A stretch of 64,000 nucleotides of DNA, taken from the NCBI RefSeq assembly GCF_002159535.1, contig NZ_NFIU01000001.1:248001-312000 (forward strand), given 5' to 3'. Each line of letters starts with the position of its first letter. Within the stretch, counting starts at the first letter, position 1. A program made the position numbers and the translations under genes. This stretch comes from Olsenella sp. An290 (GTDB lineage Bacteria; Actinomycetota; Coriobacteriia; Coriobacteriales; Atopobiaceae). The notes beneath the pieces were generated by a model that saw only the letters and a program-made list of their open reading frames with translations, was not told the origin of the DNA and did not search any database. Below, piece after piece: positions 33,269 to 42,239 of this stretch.

Positions 33269-34264
33269 ATGAGCTTTCGCGACAACCTTCAGCACCTGCG
33301 CGCAGAGCGCAACATGACCCAGGAGCAGCTGGCCATGCTGCTCGGCGTCTCCCGCCAGAGCGTCACAAAGTGGGAGGCCGAGAGGAGCCAGCCGGAGATG
33401 GACAAGCTCCTCAAGATGTGCGAGATCTTCGATTGCACGCTCGACGAGCTCGTGACGGGCGACCTCACTGGCCGCGCCGCGCCCGCGACGGCCGCGCCCA
33501 TCCCCGCCGGCCCGCCCACCGACGTCTGCGGCTACGAGGAACACCAGCGCATGATGGCGCTCAAGGTTCCCACTGGCGTGGCGCTCATCCTCCTGGGTAT
33601 CGCACTTGGCCTGCTCTTTGAGGGTGCCGTCGAGCTGGCGTCCTGGAACGGGCGTGACGGCCTCTTCGTGATCATCGTGCTCGTGGGTATACTCGCGGGC
33701 CTCGCGTTTCTCGTGCCCGCCGGCATGGAGCACACGGCGTTCCAGAAGGCGCACCCCTACGTGGAGGACTTCTACACCGACGAGGATCGCGCCGCCGCCC
33801 GCCGGCAGTTCTCGACGGCGCTCATCGCCGGGCTCGCGCTCATCTTCGCGGGCATCGGCTGTGTGCTCATGCTCGAGAAGACCGCGGAGAACTGGGGGCT
33901 CTTCTTCCTCATGTTCTTCATCGCCCTGGGCGTGTGGTGGATCGTGCGCGGCGGCATGCTGCTCGGTCGGGTCAACGTCGAGGAGTACAACCGCTCCGTC
34001 GGGGAGGACCTCGAGGTGGAGGACATCATGGCCGCTCGGCTGGACGAGGTGCGACGCGACGTTCTTCTCGCCCAGAAGCGTGAGGGCGAGAAGATTGGTG
34101 CAATCTGCGGTGCCATCATGATTGCCGCCACGATTGTGGGCCTGCTCCTGCTCTTCTGCGCTCAGCCGCCCGCTCAGAACTGGTTCTGGATGTCGTGGGT
34201 CGTGGGCGGCCTCGCCTGCGGCATCGTCTCAACGCTCATGCACGCGTTCCGCCGGGAGGGGTAG
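33269..34264 (+). CDS. XRE-family regulator with C-terminal membrane domain
   Basis: 331 aa. Helix-turn-helix at residues 3-58 (MTQEQLAMLLGVSRQSVTKWE), a Pro/Ala linker, then four to six membrane segments from residue 95 with a cytoplasmic loop VNVEEYNRSVGEDLEVEDI. Possibly a membrane-tethered regulator that responds to envelope state. Start ATG 33269. A different gene from the short XRE at 29577. Confidence 0.8.
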   Translation: MSFRDNLQHLRAERNMTQEQLAMLLGVSRQSVTKWEAERSQPEMDKLLKMCEIFDCTLDELVTGDLTGRAAPATAAPIPAGPPTDVCGYEEHQRMMALKVPTGVALILLGIALGLLFEGAVELASWNGRDGLFVIIVLVGILAGLAFLVPAGMEHTAFQKAHPYVEDFYTDEDRAAARRQFSTALIAGLALIFAGIGCVLMLEKTAENWGLFFLMFFIALGVWWIVRGGMLLGRVNVEEYNRSVGEDLEVEDIMAARLDEVRRDVLLAQKREGEKIGAICGAIMIAATIVGLLLLFCAQPPAQNWFWMSWVVGGLACGIVSTLMHAFRREG

Positions 34265-34293
34265 CGACCTGTTGTCCCGCGCCTCTGTTACTA

Positions 34294-34309
34294 TGTAGAC
34301 ACGTCTACA
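34294..34309 (+). promoter_or_regulatory. Palindromic operator of the RelB/PIN operon
   Basis: TGTAGAC-AC-GTCTACA, immediately before AAAGGAGG. The position over the start site suits RelB-type autorepression. Confidence 0.65.
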
Positions 34310-34321
34310 AAGGAGGCTCGC

Positions 34322-34603
34322 ATGGCAACGGCGGTGGTGTCGGGACGGGTGGACGAGAAGGTCCGTCAGCGCGCGGACGCCTACATCCGCGCGGCGGGAT
34401 CTACGCCCGCCGAGGTGATCAAGGTGGTCTGGGAGAACATCGCGCGCACGGGCGAGGTGCCGACGGAGGAGCCGGCGGAGGAGCCCCGTGGCGCCTGGGA
34501 GCGCTTCATGGAGTTTCGGGAGAGCCTTCCCGAGGCCGAGCCGTGGTTGGTGAACCTCACCAAGGAGCAGATGCGCGACATGATTGCGAGCCACTATGCG
34601 TGA
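34322..34603 (+). CDS. RelB/DinJ-type antitoxin
   Basis: 93 aa. Ribbon-helix-helix N-terminus (VSGRVDEKVRQRADAYIRAAGSTPAEVIKVVWENIARTGEVP) as in RelB/DinJ, with a C-terminal extension. Ribosome site AAAGGAGG. Its stop overlaps the PIN gene by eight bases. Pairing RelB-type antitoxin with a PIN toxin rather than RelE/YafQ is a mixed pairing. A 19-codon remnant of a relative lies at 29013. Confidence 0.85.
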   Translation: MATAVVSGRVDEKVRQRADAYIRAAGSTPAEVIKVVWENIARTGEVPTEEPAEEPRGAWERFMEFRESLPEAEPWLVNLTKEQMRDMIASHYA

Positions 34604-35024
34604 CTTCAACAGCAGGAGGCTGCTCTTTGATACCAACGTTCTTCTCGACGCGGTCTGCAGGGAGCGGCCGCAGTCCGCGGAGGCCTGCGAGGTGCTGCGT
34701 CGCTGCAATGGCGGGGGAGACCTGGGAATCGTTGCCGTTGGGTCCCTCAAGGACGCGTATTACGTGCTTCAACGTCAGTACGACGAGGTACGGGCGAGAA
34801 GGTCGATCGAGTGGTTGCGCGAGCTGCTCGTGATCGCGCCGCTCGGCGCGGAGGAGTGCGAGCTTTCGCTCGGCTGCGGGGAGCCGGACTTTGAGGACGG
34901 CCTCATTCGCGCCTGTGCCGAGCTTAACGACGTGGACGTGATCCTCACGCGCGACACGGCTGCGTTCAAGCGTTCCAAGGTCCGTGCCATGACCTGCGCA
35001 GAGTACCTCGGGCTCTTTGCGTGA
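34596..35024 (+). CDS. PIN-domain toxin
   Basis: 142 aa. PIN acidic residues visible: D13 (LLFDTNVLLDAV), E27/E32 region, D102 (DFEDGLIRACAE) and D121 (ILTRDTAAF). Starts at ATG 34596 inside the antitoxin gene; the upstream TTG 34584 is less likely. Ribonuclease toxin of the preceding antitoxin. GTTCTTCTCG at 34638 encodes VLLD of the active site. Confidence 0.85.
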   Translation: MRDFNSRRLLFDTNVLLDAVCRERPQSAEACEVLRRCNGGGDLGIVAVGSLKDAYYVLQRQYDEVRARRSIEWLRELLVIAPLGAEECELSLGCGEPDFEDGLIRACAELNDVDVILTRDTAAFKRSKVRAMTCAEYLGLFA

Positions 35025-35027
35025 CCA

Positions 35028-36458
35028 TTAGCTCAAACGTTCAATGAATGCCTGGTAGTCTGCCTCGTTCTGGTCGGCGTAGGCGCGGGCGAAGTCCCAC
35101 ATGGCGTCCTCGAAGGCATGGCTGTCGTCGAGGTAGGTCGCGATGGCGACCTCGTCGCCGGTGCGAGCGTGCGCGTGCGCGAGCGACCACGCGCAGAGTC
35201 GCGCGACGTTCTCGAGGCTCTGCGGACCTACCTCGGTGAGGTCGATCGAGCCTTTGCCGTTCCAGAGCTGACGCACGTAGTAGTCGCGCGTGCCGCCGCC
35301 TGCCGTGGGCACGCTCGTCCAGCCCAGCAGGAAGTCGCTTGTGGACTGCACGAGGCGCTGACCCTCCACCACGCGCTCGCCGTGGCTGGCAAAGCCGCTC
35401 GGTCGCCAGAAGCGCTCCACGACCGACTCCTCCGCCTCCTTGACCTGCAGGACCAGCGGGTCGTCCTCGTCGCGGCCAGTAAGCAGCGCGATCCAGGCTC
35501 GTCGCCCCACCGACCCCACGCCCACAACCTTCCGGGCAGCATCCTGCAGTCGGTAACGGCCGAGAAGGGCGCAGCAGTCGCGGGGGAGGCTCTCAAAGTA
35601 AGTGCTGAGCAGACCGCGCAGGGCGTGGGAGAGCTGTGCGGGATCGTAGCCCTGCTCCGCGGAAAGCTCCGCGAGCGGCACCAGCTCGGGCGGACGCGAA
35701 TCAAAGCGCAGACGTCCGTCGTCGCGCACGGTCAGCCGGTCTGCCGCGCGCACGCTGTCCTTCTCGCGCGCCTTCTCGACGACCTTGCGAATCGTGCGGC
35801 CCGTCTTGCCGTCGAGCTCAAACTCGTCGAGCATCCGCTCCACGTCGAGGTGGGCGTGCCAGACGTCCAGCTCGCCCATTTCCGCGAAGCGCGCCATCGC
35901 GCGGCGGTACTGCTTGGCACAGGCGCGCACGGCATCTCTGCGGTCCTGCTTGGAGAAGCCGCGGTCGCGCCCGCAGATCTCCACGCTGGCCACGAGGCGC
36001 ATGACGTCCCACTCCCAGGGGCCGGGTGCGGTCTCGTCAAAGTCGTTCACGTCAAAGACGAGGTGGCGCGTGTGGCTCATGAAGACGCCAAAGTTGCCGA
36101 CGTGCGCGTCGCCGATGCACTGGACCTCGAGGCCGGTGACGGGCATCGAGGCGAGGTCGCTTGCCATGATGACAGCACTGCCGCGGTAGAACGTGAACGG
36201 TGAGACGCCCATGCGCTCGTAGCGCAGCGGCACGAGGCTCGGGTCGCGTGTGACGGACTGCTGCTCGAGGAGGTCCACGGCGGTGTCACTGGACGCGCGT
36301 TGCTTCCAGGTGCCGAGCGAGGCGATCGGACACGCCTCGCGCGCGGCGAGGCCGGCGGCGCGGCGCTCCTCGACGGACGGCGCGGGCCGGTACAGCACCG
36401 CCTGCAGGCTGGGCGCGGCGTTCTTCTCGACCTCTTCGAGCGGCGTCTGTTCGTCCAT
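35028..36458 (-). CDS. DUF2252 family protein
   Basis: 476 aa, normal length. Kinase-like fold family: FTFYRGSAVIMASDLA, CIGDAHVGNFGVF, VFDVNDFDETAPGPWEWDVMRLVASVEI, and later FLLGWTS and YYVRQLWNGKGS. The D-H-N and D-F-D motifs resemble a kinase catalytic loop, but no substrate is known. Start ATG 36458 follows GAGGAGCCCC. Tail to tail with the PIN gene, with three bases between. Confidence 0.85.
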   Translation of the reverse strand: MDEQTPLEEVEKNAAPSLQAVLYRPAPSVEERRAAGLAAREACPIASLGTWKQRASSDTAVDLLEQQSVTRDPSLVPLRYERMGVSPFTFYRGSAVIMASDLASMPVTGLEVQCIGDAHVGNFGVFMSHTRHLVFDVNDFDETAPGPWEWDVMRLVASVEICGRDRGFSKQDRRDAVRACAKQYRRAMARFAEMGELDVWHAHLDVERMLDEFELDGKTGRTIRKVVEKAREKDSVRAADRLTVRDDGRLRFDSRPPELVPLAELSAEQGYDPAQLSHALRGLLSTYFESLPRDCCALLGRYRLQDAARKVVGVGSVGRRAWIALLTGRDEDDPLVLQVKEAEESVVERFWRPSGFASHGERVVEGQRLVQSTSDFLLGWTSVPTAGGGTRDYYVRQLWNGKGSIDLTEVGPQSLENVARLCAWSLAHAHARTGDEVAIATYLDDSHAFEDAMWDFARAYADQNEADYQAFIERLS

Positions 36459-36562
36459 GGGGCTCCTCTCATCTCGCGGGATCATGATACGTGAGTGCGG
36501 GCGGCTCCAATGCGTGCGCCGGGGAGTCGACCGCATCCTCCCGGTCGGCTTTTGTCCGCAGA

Positions 36563-36755
36563 GGCACTCAGGGACGCGGGCTGTGTCACTTTAGGCGAGA
36601 TATGAGTGGCTGAAACGGCGTGTCACTCGACTTAAGCAGAAGTTGAAGCAAGCTACCTGGCCTTTCTTTGCGCCCGTCCAGCCATATTCCCGAGACTGGG
36701 AAGCGAGGTCACTCAAATCTCGCCTAAAGTGACACAGCCCGCGTCCCTGAGCGCC
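36563..36755. repeat. 193-bp element with 46-bp terminal inverted repeats
   Basis: Arms 36563-36608 and 36710-36755 differ at only two or three positions and contain CGGGCTGTGTCACTTTAGG. The 101-base interior has no ORF. Looks like a MITE or large REP-type element; single copy in the window. Confidence 0.8.
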
Positions 36756-36840
36756 TTGCCCGCGCGTCGCGCTCGTGACAAAAGTCACTTCTGCGGTTGC
36801 GGGCCACCTGTGACAATGGCGCCAAGAGAAAGGGGCAGCC

Positions 36841-37803
36841 ATGTCACACACGCAGACCGCACCATCACAAGACGTCGTCCGCGTCACCGGGCTCGTCAAG
36901 CGCTATCGCGAGCTCGTCGCGCTCGATCACCTGGACCTCTCCGTGCGCAAGGGGGAGATCTTTGGCCTTCTGGGCCCCAACGGCTCGGGCAAGACCACGG
37001 CCATCAATTGCATCCTCCAGCTGCTCTCCTACGACCGCGGCGCCATCGAGCTCTTCGGCGAGCCGATGGCGCCGAACCGCTACGACCTCAAGGCGCGCGT
37101 AGGCGTGGTCCCGCAGCAGGTGGCCGTCTTCGACGAGCTCACCGTGCGCGAGAACGTGGACGCCTTCTGCGCGCTCTACGTGCGCGACCGTCGCCGGCGT
37201 CGCCAGCTCGTGGACGAGGCGATCGACTTTGTGGGCCTCGGTGACTACGCGCGCTTCCGCCCGGCCAAGCTCTCCGGCGGTCTGGCGCGACGGCTCAACA
37301 TCGCCTGCGGCATCGCGCACCGTCCGGAGCTCATCTTCTTCGACGAGCCCACCGTCGCCGTTGACCCGCAGAGCCGCGCCAACATCCTGGACGGCATCTG
37401 CCGCCTGCGCGACGAGGGGGCCACGGTGGTCTACACGAGCCACTACATGGAGGAGGTCGAGCAGATCTGCGGTCGCATCATGATCTGCGACTGCGGGCGG
37501 GCGGTGGCGCAGGGCACCGCCGACGAGCTCAAGCGCATGATCAGCCTCGGCGAGAAGATCACGGCTGAGGTGGGCGAGCTTCCCGAGGGCACGCTCGAGC
37601 GCCTACGCGGCCTCTCGCACGTGCTCTCAGCGGACTGCGCGGACGGCATGTTGCGCCTGACCTGCGAGGCGAGCGCTCACAACCTCACCGACGCGCTCGG
37701 CGTGCTGACCGCGGCCGGCGTGCGCCTGGGGCGCGTGTGGTCCGAGCCGCCCACCTTGAACGATGTCTTCCTCGAGCTCTGCGGCCGCGAGCTGCGCGAC
37801 TAG
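36841..37803 (+). CDS. ABC-2 type exporter ATPase
   Basis: 320 aa. Walker A GPNGSGKTT, signature LSGGLARR, Walker B LIFFDEPT, H-loop VYTSHYMEE. The C-terminal 90 residues are the usual DrrA/YhaQ-like extension. Works with the two permeases directly downstream to export a drug, lipid or peptide. Start ATG 36841 follows AAAGGGGCAGCC. Operon with a two-component system at its far end, as in bacitracin or lantibiotic-type resistance loci. Confidence 0.9.
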   Translation: MSHTQTAPSQDVVRVTGLVKRYRELVALDHLDLSVRKGEIFGLLGPNGSGKTTAINCILQLLSYDRGAIELFGEPMAPNRYDLKARVGVVPQQVAVFDELTVRENVDAFCALYVRDRRRRRQLVDEAIDFVGLGDYARFRPAKLSGGLARRLNIACGIAHRPELIFFDEPTVAVDPQSRANILDGICRLRDEGATVVYTSHYMEEVEQICGRIMICDCGRAVAQGTADELKRMISLGEKITAEVGELPEGTLERLRGLSHVLSADCADGMLRLTCEASAHNLTDALGVLTAAGVRLGRVWSEPPTLNDVFLELCGRELRD

Positions 37804-37812
37804 GGGGCTGCC

Positions 37813-39015
37813 ATGGGAACCTCGTTTCTGGTGAGCGTCAAGAGCCTCGCGCGCACGCCCGCGGTGATCGTGTGGGTGCTGGCGTTTCCCCTCATCATGT
37901 CCGCCATCTTCCTCTTCATGTTCTCCGGCATGCGTACGGACGGCGTGGTGGATCCGGTGCCGGTGGCGCTCGTGGCGCCGGCGGGCGAGAAGGACGGCGC
38001 GCCCGCGGGCTCGTTCGCCCAGGTCGTGGACGTCCTCGCGGAGCCGGGGGAGGACCAGCTGCTCGATCTGCGGCACGTGGAGACCGCCGCCGATGCTGCG
38101 GACCTTCTCGCTGCCGGCGAGGTCGACGGCTACTTTGAGCTCGCGCCTGACGGTACGCCCGCGCTCACGGTGGGCTCGGCCTACACGCTCGCGAGCGCGG
38201 ACGGCGCGACGGCGGTCAACCGCACGATCCTGGAGACCGTCGCCAGCTCCTACGTGCAGTCGCGGGCCCTCCTTGAGGAGGTGGCGCAGCGCGACTCCGC
38301 GGCGCTCGCAGACCCCGCCGCGGTGGCGGATGCCCTGGGCACCCAGGTTGACGTGGAGCAGACGCAGATAACGCACGCCCGGCCGGAGGAGATCGTGCGC
38401 TACTACTACGCGCTTCTCGGCATGGGCGCGCTCATGGCCTCCCAGGCGGGCATGCTCGCCGTGGCGCAGGCCCAGCCCGGCGTTTCGGCGCTCGGGGCGC
38501 GCCGGGCGGTCTCGGGCACCTCGCGCCTGCGACAGCTCGCCGGCTGCGTGCTCGGTGCATGGGCGGTCTCGACCGTGGCGCTGACGTTGGCCTTCGCGTT
38601 TCTGCGCCTCGTGGCGGGCGTGGACTTTGGCGGCCGAGAAGGACTTGCCCTCGTGTCCGTTGCCGTCTGCGCGCTGCTCGCCACGGCGCTCGGTGCGTGC
38701 GTGGGGGCGCTGCCCCTCTCGGCCGGCATCTCCGCACGTTCGGGTATCCTCACGGCGCTGACCTGCGTGCTCTCGCTCTTTGCCGGCCTCTACGGAACTG
38801 CGGCGATGGAGCTCGCGGACAACCTCGCCCACACGCTGCCGTGGACGAGCTGGGTGAACCCGGCCAAGCTCGTGTGCGACACGTTCTACGCGCTCTACTA
38901 CTACACCTCGCTCGCGCCGTTTGCCGCGCGCCTCGCCGCCTGCGTGGCGGGCGCGCTCGCCCTTCTCGCCGTGGCCGGCGCCATCTTTAGGAGGCAGAGC
39001 TATGAGCACCTTTAG
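37813..39015 (+). CDS. ABC-2 type permease 1
   Basis: 400 aa. One N-terminal membrane segment (residues 12-35), a large extracytoplasmic domain to about residue 195, then five membrane segments (AQPGVSALGARRAVSGTSRLR precedes the second). ABC-2 architecture. Overlaps the second permease by 14 bases, implying a heterodimer. Confidence 0.85.
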   Translation: MGTSFLVSVKSLARTPAVIVWVLAFPLIMSAIFLFMFSGMRTDGVVDPVPVALVAPAGEKDGAPAGSFAQVVDVLAEPGEDQLLDLRHVETAADAADLLAAGEVDGYFELAPDGTPALTVGSAYTLASADGATAVNRTILETVASSYVQSRALLEEVAQRDSAALADPAAVADALGTQVDVEQTQITHARPEEIVRYYYALLGMGALMASQAGMLAVAQAQPGVSALGARRAVSGTSRLRQLAGCVLGAWAVSTVALTLAFAFLRLVAGVDFGGREGLALVSVAVCALLATALGACVGALPLSAGISARSGILTALTCVLSLFAGLYGTAAMELADNLAHTLPWTSWVNPAKLVCDTFYALYYYTSLAPFAARLAACVAGALALLAVAGAIFRRQSYEHL

Positions 39016-40207
39016 GACCGCCCTGCGCGTGGTTGCCGGACACCCCATCTACCTCGCGATCTACGTGGTGTTTCTCTCCCTCATGGGCGTGTTCGTGGTG
39101 GGGGACATGGGCACGGCCACCGCAGGCGAGAAGGACGGTTATGCCGCCTACGAGGCGCGCGTCGCCGTGGTGGACCGGGACGGCACGGCGCTCTCAGGTG
39201 CGCTCGCGGCGTGGGCGGGAGACGCCTTCGAGCTCGTGGACGTTGCGGACGAGCCGCTCGCGCTGCAGGACGGCGTGGCCACGGGCCAGGCGGACTGCCT
39301 CGTGGTGCTGCCGGAGGGCTTCGAGCGGGAGCTGCTCGACGCGGCGCGCGCAGGGGACGAGGTGCCGGTGCTTGAGGTGGCCTACGGCCAGGACGTGCAG
39401 GCGGGCGCGCTCGCCGCGCAGGCGGCGTCACGCTGGGTCTCGCTCGCGGCCGCCGCGGCGGCGCTCGAGCCGCAGGCGTCGGCGTCCGAGGTCGCGGACC
39501 TCGCGCTGGTTGCGGCGGCGGAGCGGGCCGAGGTGGACGTGCGGGAGTCAGAGGGTGCGCTCGGCGGTGCCGACCGGCTCGCCACGTACCTGAACTTCTC
39601 GACGTACTCCGTCATGAGCTCCATCGTGGTGGTGGCTGGGGTCTCGCTTGCGGCGTTCCAGCGCCCGGAGCTGCGGCGTCGCACGGCGGCGGGTCCCGTC
39701 TCGCCCGCATGCCTCTCTGCGGGGCAGGTCGCGGCGTGCCTCGTGCTCGTGGTGGCCGTGTGGGCGTGGACCTGCGCCGTGGCCCTCGCGTCGTGCGGGG
39801 GAGCGCTCGCGGGGACGGATCCGGCGCTCGTGGCCTGCGCGCTCGGGAGCGTGCTGCCCTTTGCCCTGGTGCCGCTCGCGCTGGCGTTTTTGCTCGCGCA
39901 GCTCGGCCTCAGAGAGGACGCGGTTAACGCCTGCGGCAACATCGGCGCCACGATGCTCTCGTTTCTCGGCGGGGCGTGGGTGCCGCTCTCCATGCTGCCG
40001 GAGGCCGTGCAGGCGGCGGCGCGCCTCTCGCCCTCGTACTGGGTGAGCCAGGCGGTCGCGACGGTGCTGCATGCCGAGGCGCTCACGCCTGAGCTGGCCG
40101 CCGAGCTGGGGACCAACCTGGGGATCGTTCTGCTCTTCGCGGTGACGCTCTTTGCCGTGGGGCTCGCGCTCGGCCGCGCGCGCCGCCGCGTCGCCGGCGC
40201 GGCGTGA
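39002..40207 (+). CDS. ABC-2 type permease 2
   Basis: 401 aa, same architecture as permease 1: N-terminal segment (residues 18-40), extracytoplasmic domain, five C-terminal segments with FSTYSVMSSIVVVAGVSL. Start ATG 39002 inside the end of permease 1, preceded by GGAGGCAGAGCT. The operon may continue, but the kinase downstream has its own -10. Confidence 0.85.
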   Translation: MSTFRTALRVVAGHPIYLAIYVVFLSLMGVFVVGDMGTATAGEKDGYAAYEARVAVVDRDGTALSGALAAWAGDAFELVDVADEPLALQDGVATGQADCLVVLPEGFERELLDAARAGDEVPVLEVAYGQDVQAGALAAQAASRWVSLAAAAAALEPQASASEVADLALVAAAERAEVDVRESEGALGGADRLATYLNFSTYSVMSSIVVVAGVSLAAFQRPELRRRTAAGPVSPACLSAGQVAACLVLVVAVWAWTCAVALASCGGALAGTDPALVACALGSVLPFALVPLALAFLLAQLGLREDAVNACGNIGATMLSFLGGAWVPLSMLPEAVQAAARLSPSYWVSQAVATVLHAEALTPELAAELGTNLGIVLLFAVTLFAVGLALGRARRRVAGAA

Positions 40208-40243
40208 GCGACGCCCGTGTGTGTTGTTGTCCGGCCGCGCTGT

Positions 40244-40249
40244 TAGAAT
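40244..40249 (+). promoter_or_regulatory. -10 box placing the kinase start codon at +1
   Basis: TAGAAT with only six bases before ATG 40256 and no ribosome site in between. Suggests a leaderless transcript. The -35 is weak (TTGTTG with short spacing). Confidence 0.45.
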
Positions 40250-40255
40250 CGCCCC

Positions 40256-41401
40256 ATGGAGAGACTGGCCGACAAGCTCGTGGTGCTCGTCGCCTGCCTG
40301 CCCGCGCTCGTCGCGGCGGCGGGCGGGACGGCTGGTGCCGGCCTGGTGGTCGCACTGCTGGCGGCGGTTGCCCTGGCGGCCCTCTGCGAGCTCGCCCGAA
40401 GCCGGGTGGCCCTCGTGCCGCCGCTTGCCGTCTGTGCCCTCGCGTGCGCCCTGCCCGAGGCCGCAGCGCTTCTCGGCGTGGCTGCCTACGACCTGTGCCG
40501 CGTGAGCGCCGGGGAGAGGGGGCGGCTGCGCGCTGTGCCCGCCGCCCTGCTCGTGCCGCTCGCCTGGGGCGCGGCGCGTGGCACGCCGGGCGGGCCCGCG
40601 GTCCTTCTCGCCGTGGCTGGCGTCGCTGCGGGCGGATGGCTCGGCCTCCGCGTCGGGGCGTTTGAGCTGCGCCGCCGTGACGCCCTCCGCACGCGGGACG
40701 ACCTCGCCGCCGCGCGCCTCGCCCTGGCCGAGAAGAACCGCGAGCTCCTGGACGCCCAGGACTACGAGGTGCGCCTCGCCACGCTCTCCGAGCGGGCACG
40801 CATCGCGCGGGAGATTCACGACAACGTGGGCCATCTGCTCACGCGCGCCGTTGTGCAGGCGGAGGCATACCGCGTGGCACGCGCCGGGGAGCCGGCGGCC
40901 CAGGACCTCGCCGCCGTGGCGGACACGGTGCGTGCGGCGCTCGACGAGGTGCGCGCGAGCGTGCACGACCTGCGTGATGACGCGCGCGACCTCTCGGTGC
41001 AGGTGCGCGCCGTCGTGGAGCGCGCCTGCGAGGGGACGCGGCTTGCGCCCTCGGTGCGCGTGGAGGCCGGGGAGGCCCCGGCCGCCGTGGCGAGCTGCCT
41101 CACGGCGGTCGTGCGCGAGGCCCTCTCCAACGTGCTGCGCCACGCGAACGCGCGCCACGTGAGCGTGGAGCTCGTGGAGCATCCCGGTCTCTGGCGGCTC
41201 ACGGTGACCGACGACGGTCGCGGGGGCGCCGGGCACGGCGACGGCTCCGGCATGGGGCTCGCCTCCATGGAGGAGCGTGTCCGGGCGCTCGGCGGCACCT
41301 TCCGCGCCGGCCCCGGCGAGCGCGGCGGCTGGACCGTCTTCGCCAGCGTCCCGCGTGGAAAGGGGACAGTCACTTTTGCCCGCTCGAGGGGAGAGACATG
41401 A
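40256..41401 (+). CDS. Sensor histidine kinase (HisKA_3/NarL type)
   Basis: 381 aa. Five or so membrane segments in residues 5-135, a coiled-coil linker, the phosphoacceptor motif ERARIAREIHDNVGHLLT (His about 192), and a HATPase_c domain with N-box EALSNVLRHAN and G-box DDGRGGAGHGDGSGMGL. It phosphorylates the adjacent NarL-type regulator. Its final residues GKGTVTFARSRGET are encoded by a REP-like unit; the stop overlaps the regulator start (ATGA). Confidence 0.9.
   Translation: MERLADKLVVLVACLPALVAAAGGTAGAGLVVALLAAVALAALCELARSRVALVPPLAVCALACALPEAAALLGVAAYDLCRVSAGERGRLRAVPAALLVPLAWGAARGTPGGPAVLLAVAGVAAGGWLGLRVGAFELRRRDALRTRDDLAAARLALAEKNRELLDAQDYEVRLATLSERARIAREIHDNVGHLLTRAVVQAEAYRVARAGEPAAQDLAAVADTVRAALDEVRASVHDLRDDARDLSVQVRAVVERACEGTRLAPSVRVEAGEAPAAVASCLTAVVREALSNVLRHANARHVSVELVEHPGLWRLTVTDDGRGGAGHGDGSGMGLASMEERVRALGGTFRAGPGERGGWTVFASVPRGKGTVTFARSRGET
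41355..41381. repeat. Single REP-like unit at the kinase 3' end
   Basis: GTGGAAAGGGGACAGTCACT and so on; the right terminal bases are altered to GCCC. Translated as the kinase C-terminus. Confidence 0.65.
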
Positions 41402-42054
41402 GGGTGGTCATCGCAGACGACGATGCCGTGGTGGTGGAGTCGCTCAGGATCGTGCTGGACGCGCAGCCGGACATCGAGGTCGTGGGCTGCGGGACGGACG
41501 GGGCCGATGCCGCGCGCCTTGCGGCGGAGGCAGCGCCCGACGTGGTTCTTCTCGACATCCAGATGCCCGGTGTGGACGGCCTGGCCGCCGCCGAGCAGAT
41601 CCTGGCTGCCCCGCGGCCGCCGCGCGTGGTCTTTCTCACCACCTTCTCCGATGACGAGTACATCGTGCGGGCGCTCTCCCTGGGGGCGGCGGGCTACCTC
41701 ATCAAGCAGGACGTGGCGGGCGTGGCACCGGCGCTGCGCGCGGTCATGGCGGGGCGGAGCGTGCTCGAGGGCGAGGTGCTCGAGCGCGCGGTCGCGCTCG
41801 GGGCGGGCGGCGCTGCCGGGACGTCCGACGCAACAGCCGAGAGGCCCGACCTCGCGACGATCTTCCCCCAGCTCACAGACCGCGAGCGTGAGGTCGTGGC
41901 GCTCATCGCCGAGGGTCTCGACAACCGCGAGGTGGCCGCGGCCGCCTACATGGGCGAGGGCACCGTCCGCAACCACATCAGCTCGATCCTGGCCAAGCTG
42001 CACCTGCGCAACCGCACGCAGATCGCCGTGGTATACTGGAGGGCGCTCAGGTGA
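41398..42054 (+). CDS. NarL/LuxR-type response regulator
   Basis: 218 aa. Receiver domain with D8/D9 acidic pair (IADDDA), phosphoacceptor Asp53 (VVLLDIQMPG), Thr and Lys switch residues (FLTTF, LIKQD). LuxR helix-turn-helix at about 150-210 (LTDREREVVALIAEGLDNREVA, GTVRNHISSILAKL). Likely controls the ABC-2 exporter operon upstream. Confidence 0.93.
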   Translation: MRVVIADDDAVVVESLRIVLDAQPDIEVVGCGTDGADAARLAAEAAPDVVLLDIQMPGVDGLAAAEQILAAPRPPRVVFLTTFSDDEYIVRALSLGAAGYLIKQDVAGVAPALRAVMAGRSVLEGEVLERAVALGAGGAAGTSDATAERPDLATIFPQLTDREREVVALIAEGLDNREVAAAAYMGEGTVRNHISSILAKLHLRNRTQIAVVYWRALR

Positions 42055-42083
42055 GTCTTGCCGCCCTCGTTTGGGCTCAAGAC

Positions 42084-42210
42084 AAAGGTTGGGTACTTTT
42101 TTCGAGACCCCCTGAGTATCGAGGACGGGACTGTCTGAAGAAATAGCTGGTAGACGCTCTGCGTCGACTTTGGGGTACTTGCTGGGTTGGCAAAAAAGTA
42201 CCCAACCTTT
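42084..42210. repeat. 127-bp element with 19-bp perfect terminal inverted repeats
   Basis: AAAGGTTGGGTACTTTTTT (42084-42102) and its complement (42192-42210). The interior repeats GGGGTACTTG and CTGGGTTGG in part. No ORF. Ends 29 bases before the MFS start. Confidence 0.8.
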
Positions 42211-42239
42211 TATGGTCGGTTGGCGGGTCGGGAGTTCTT

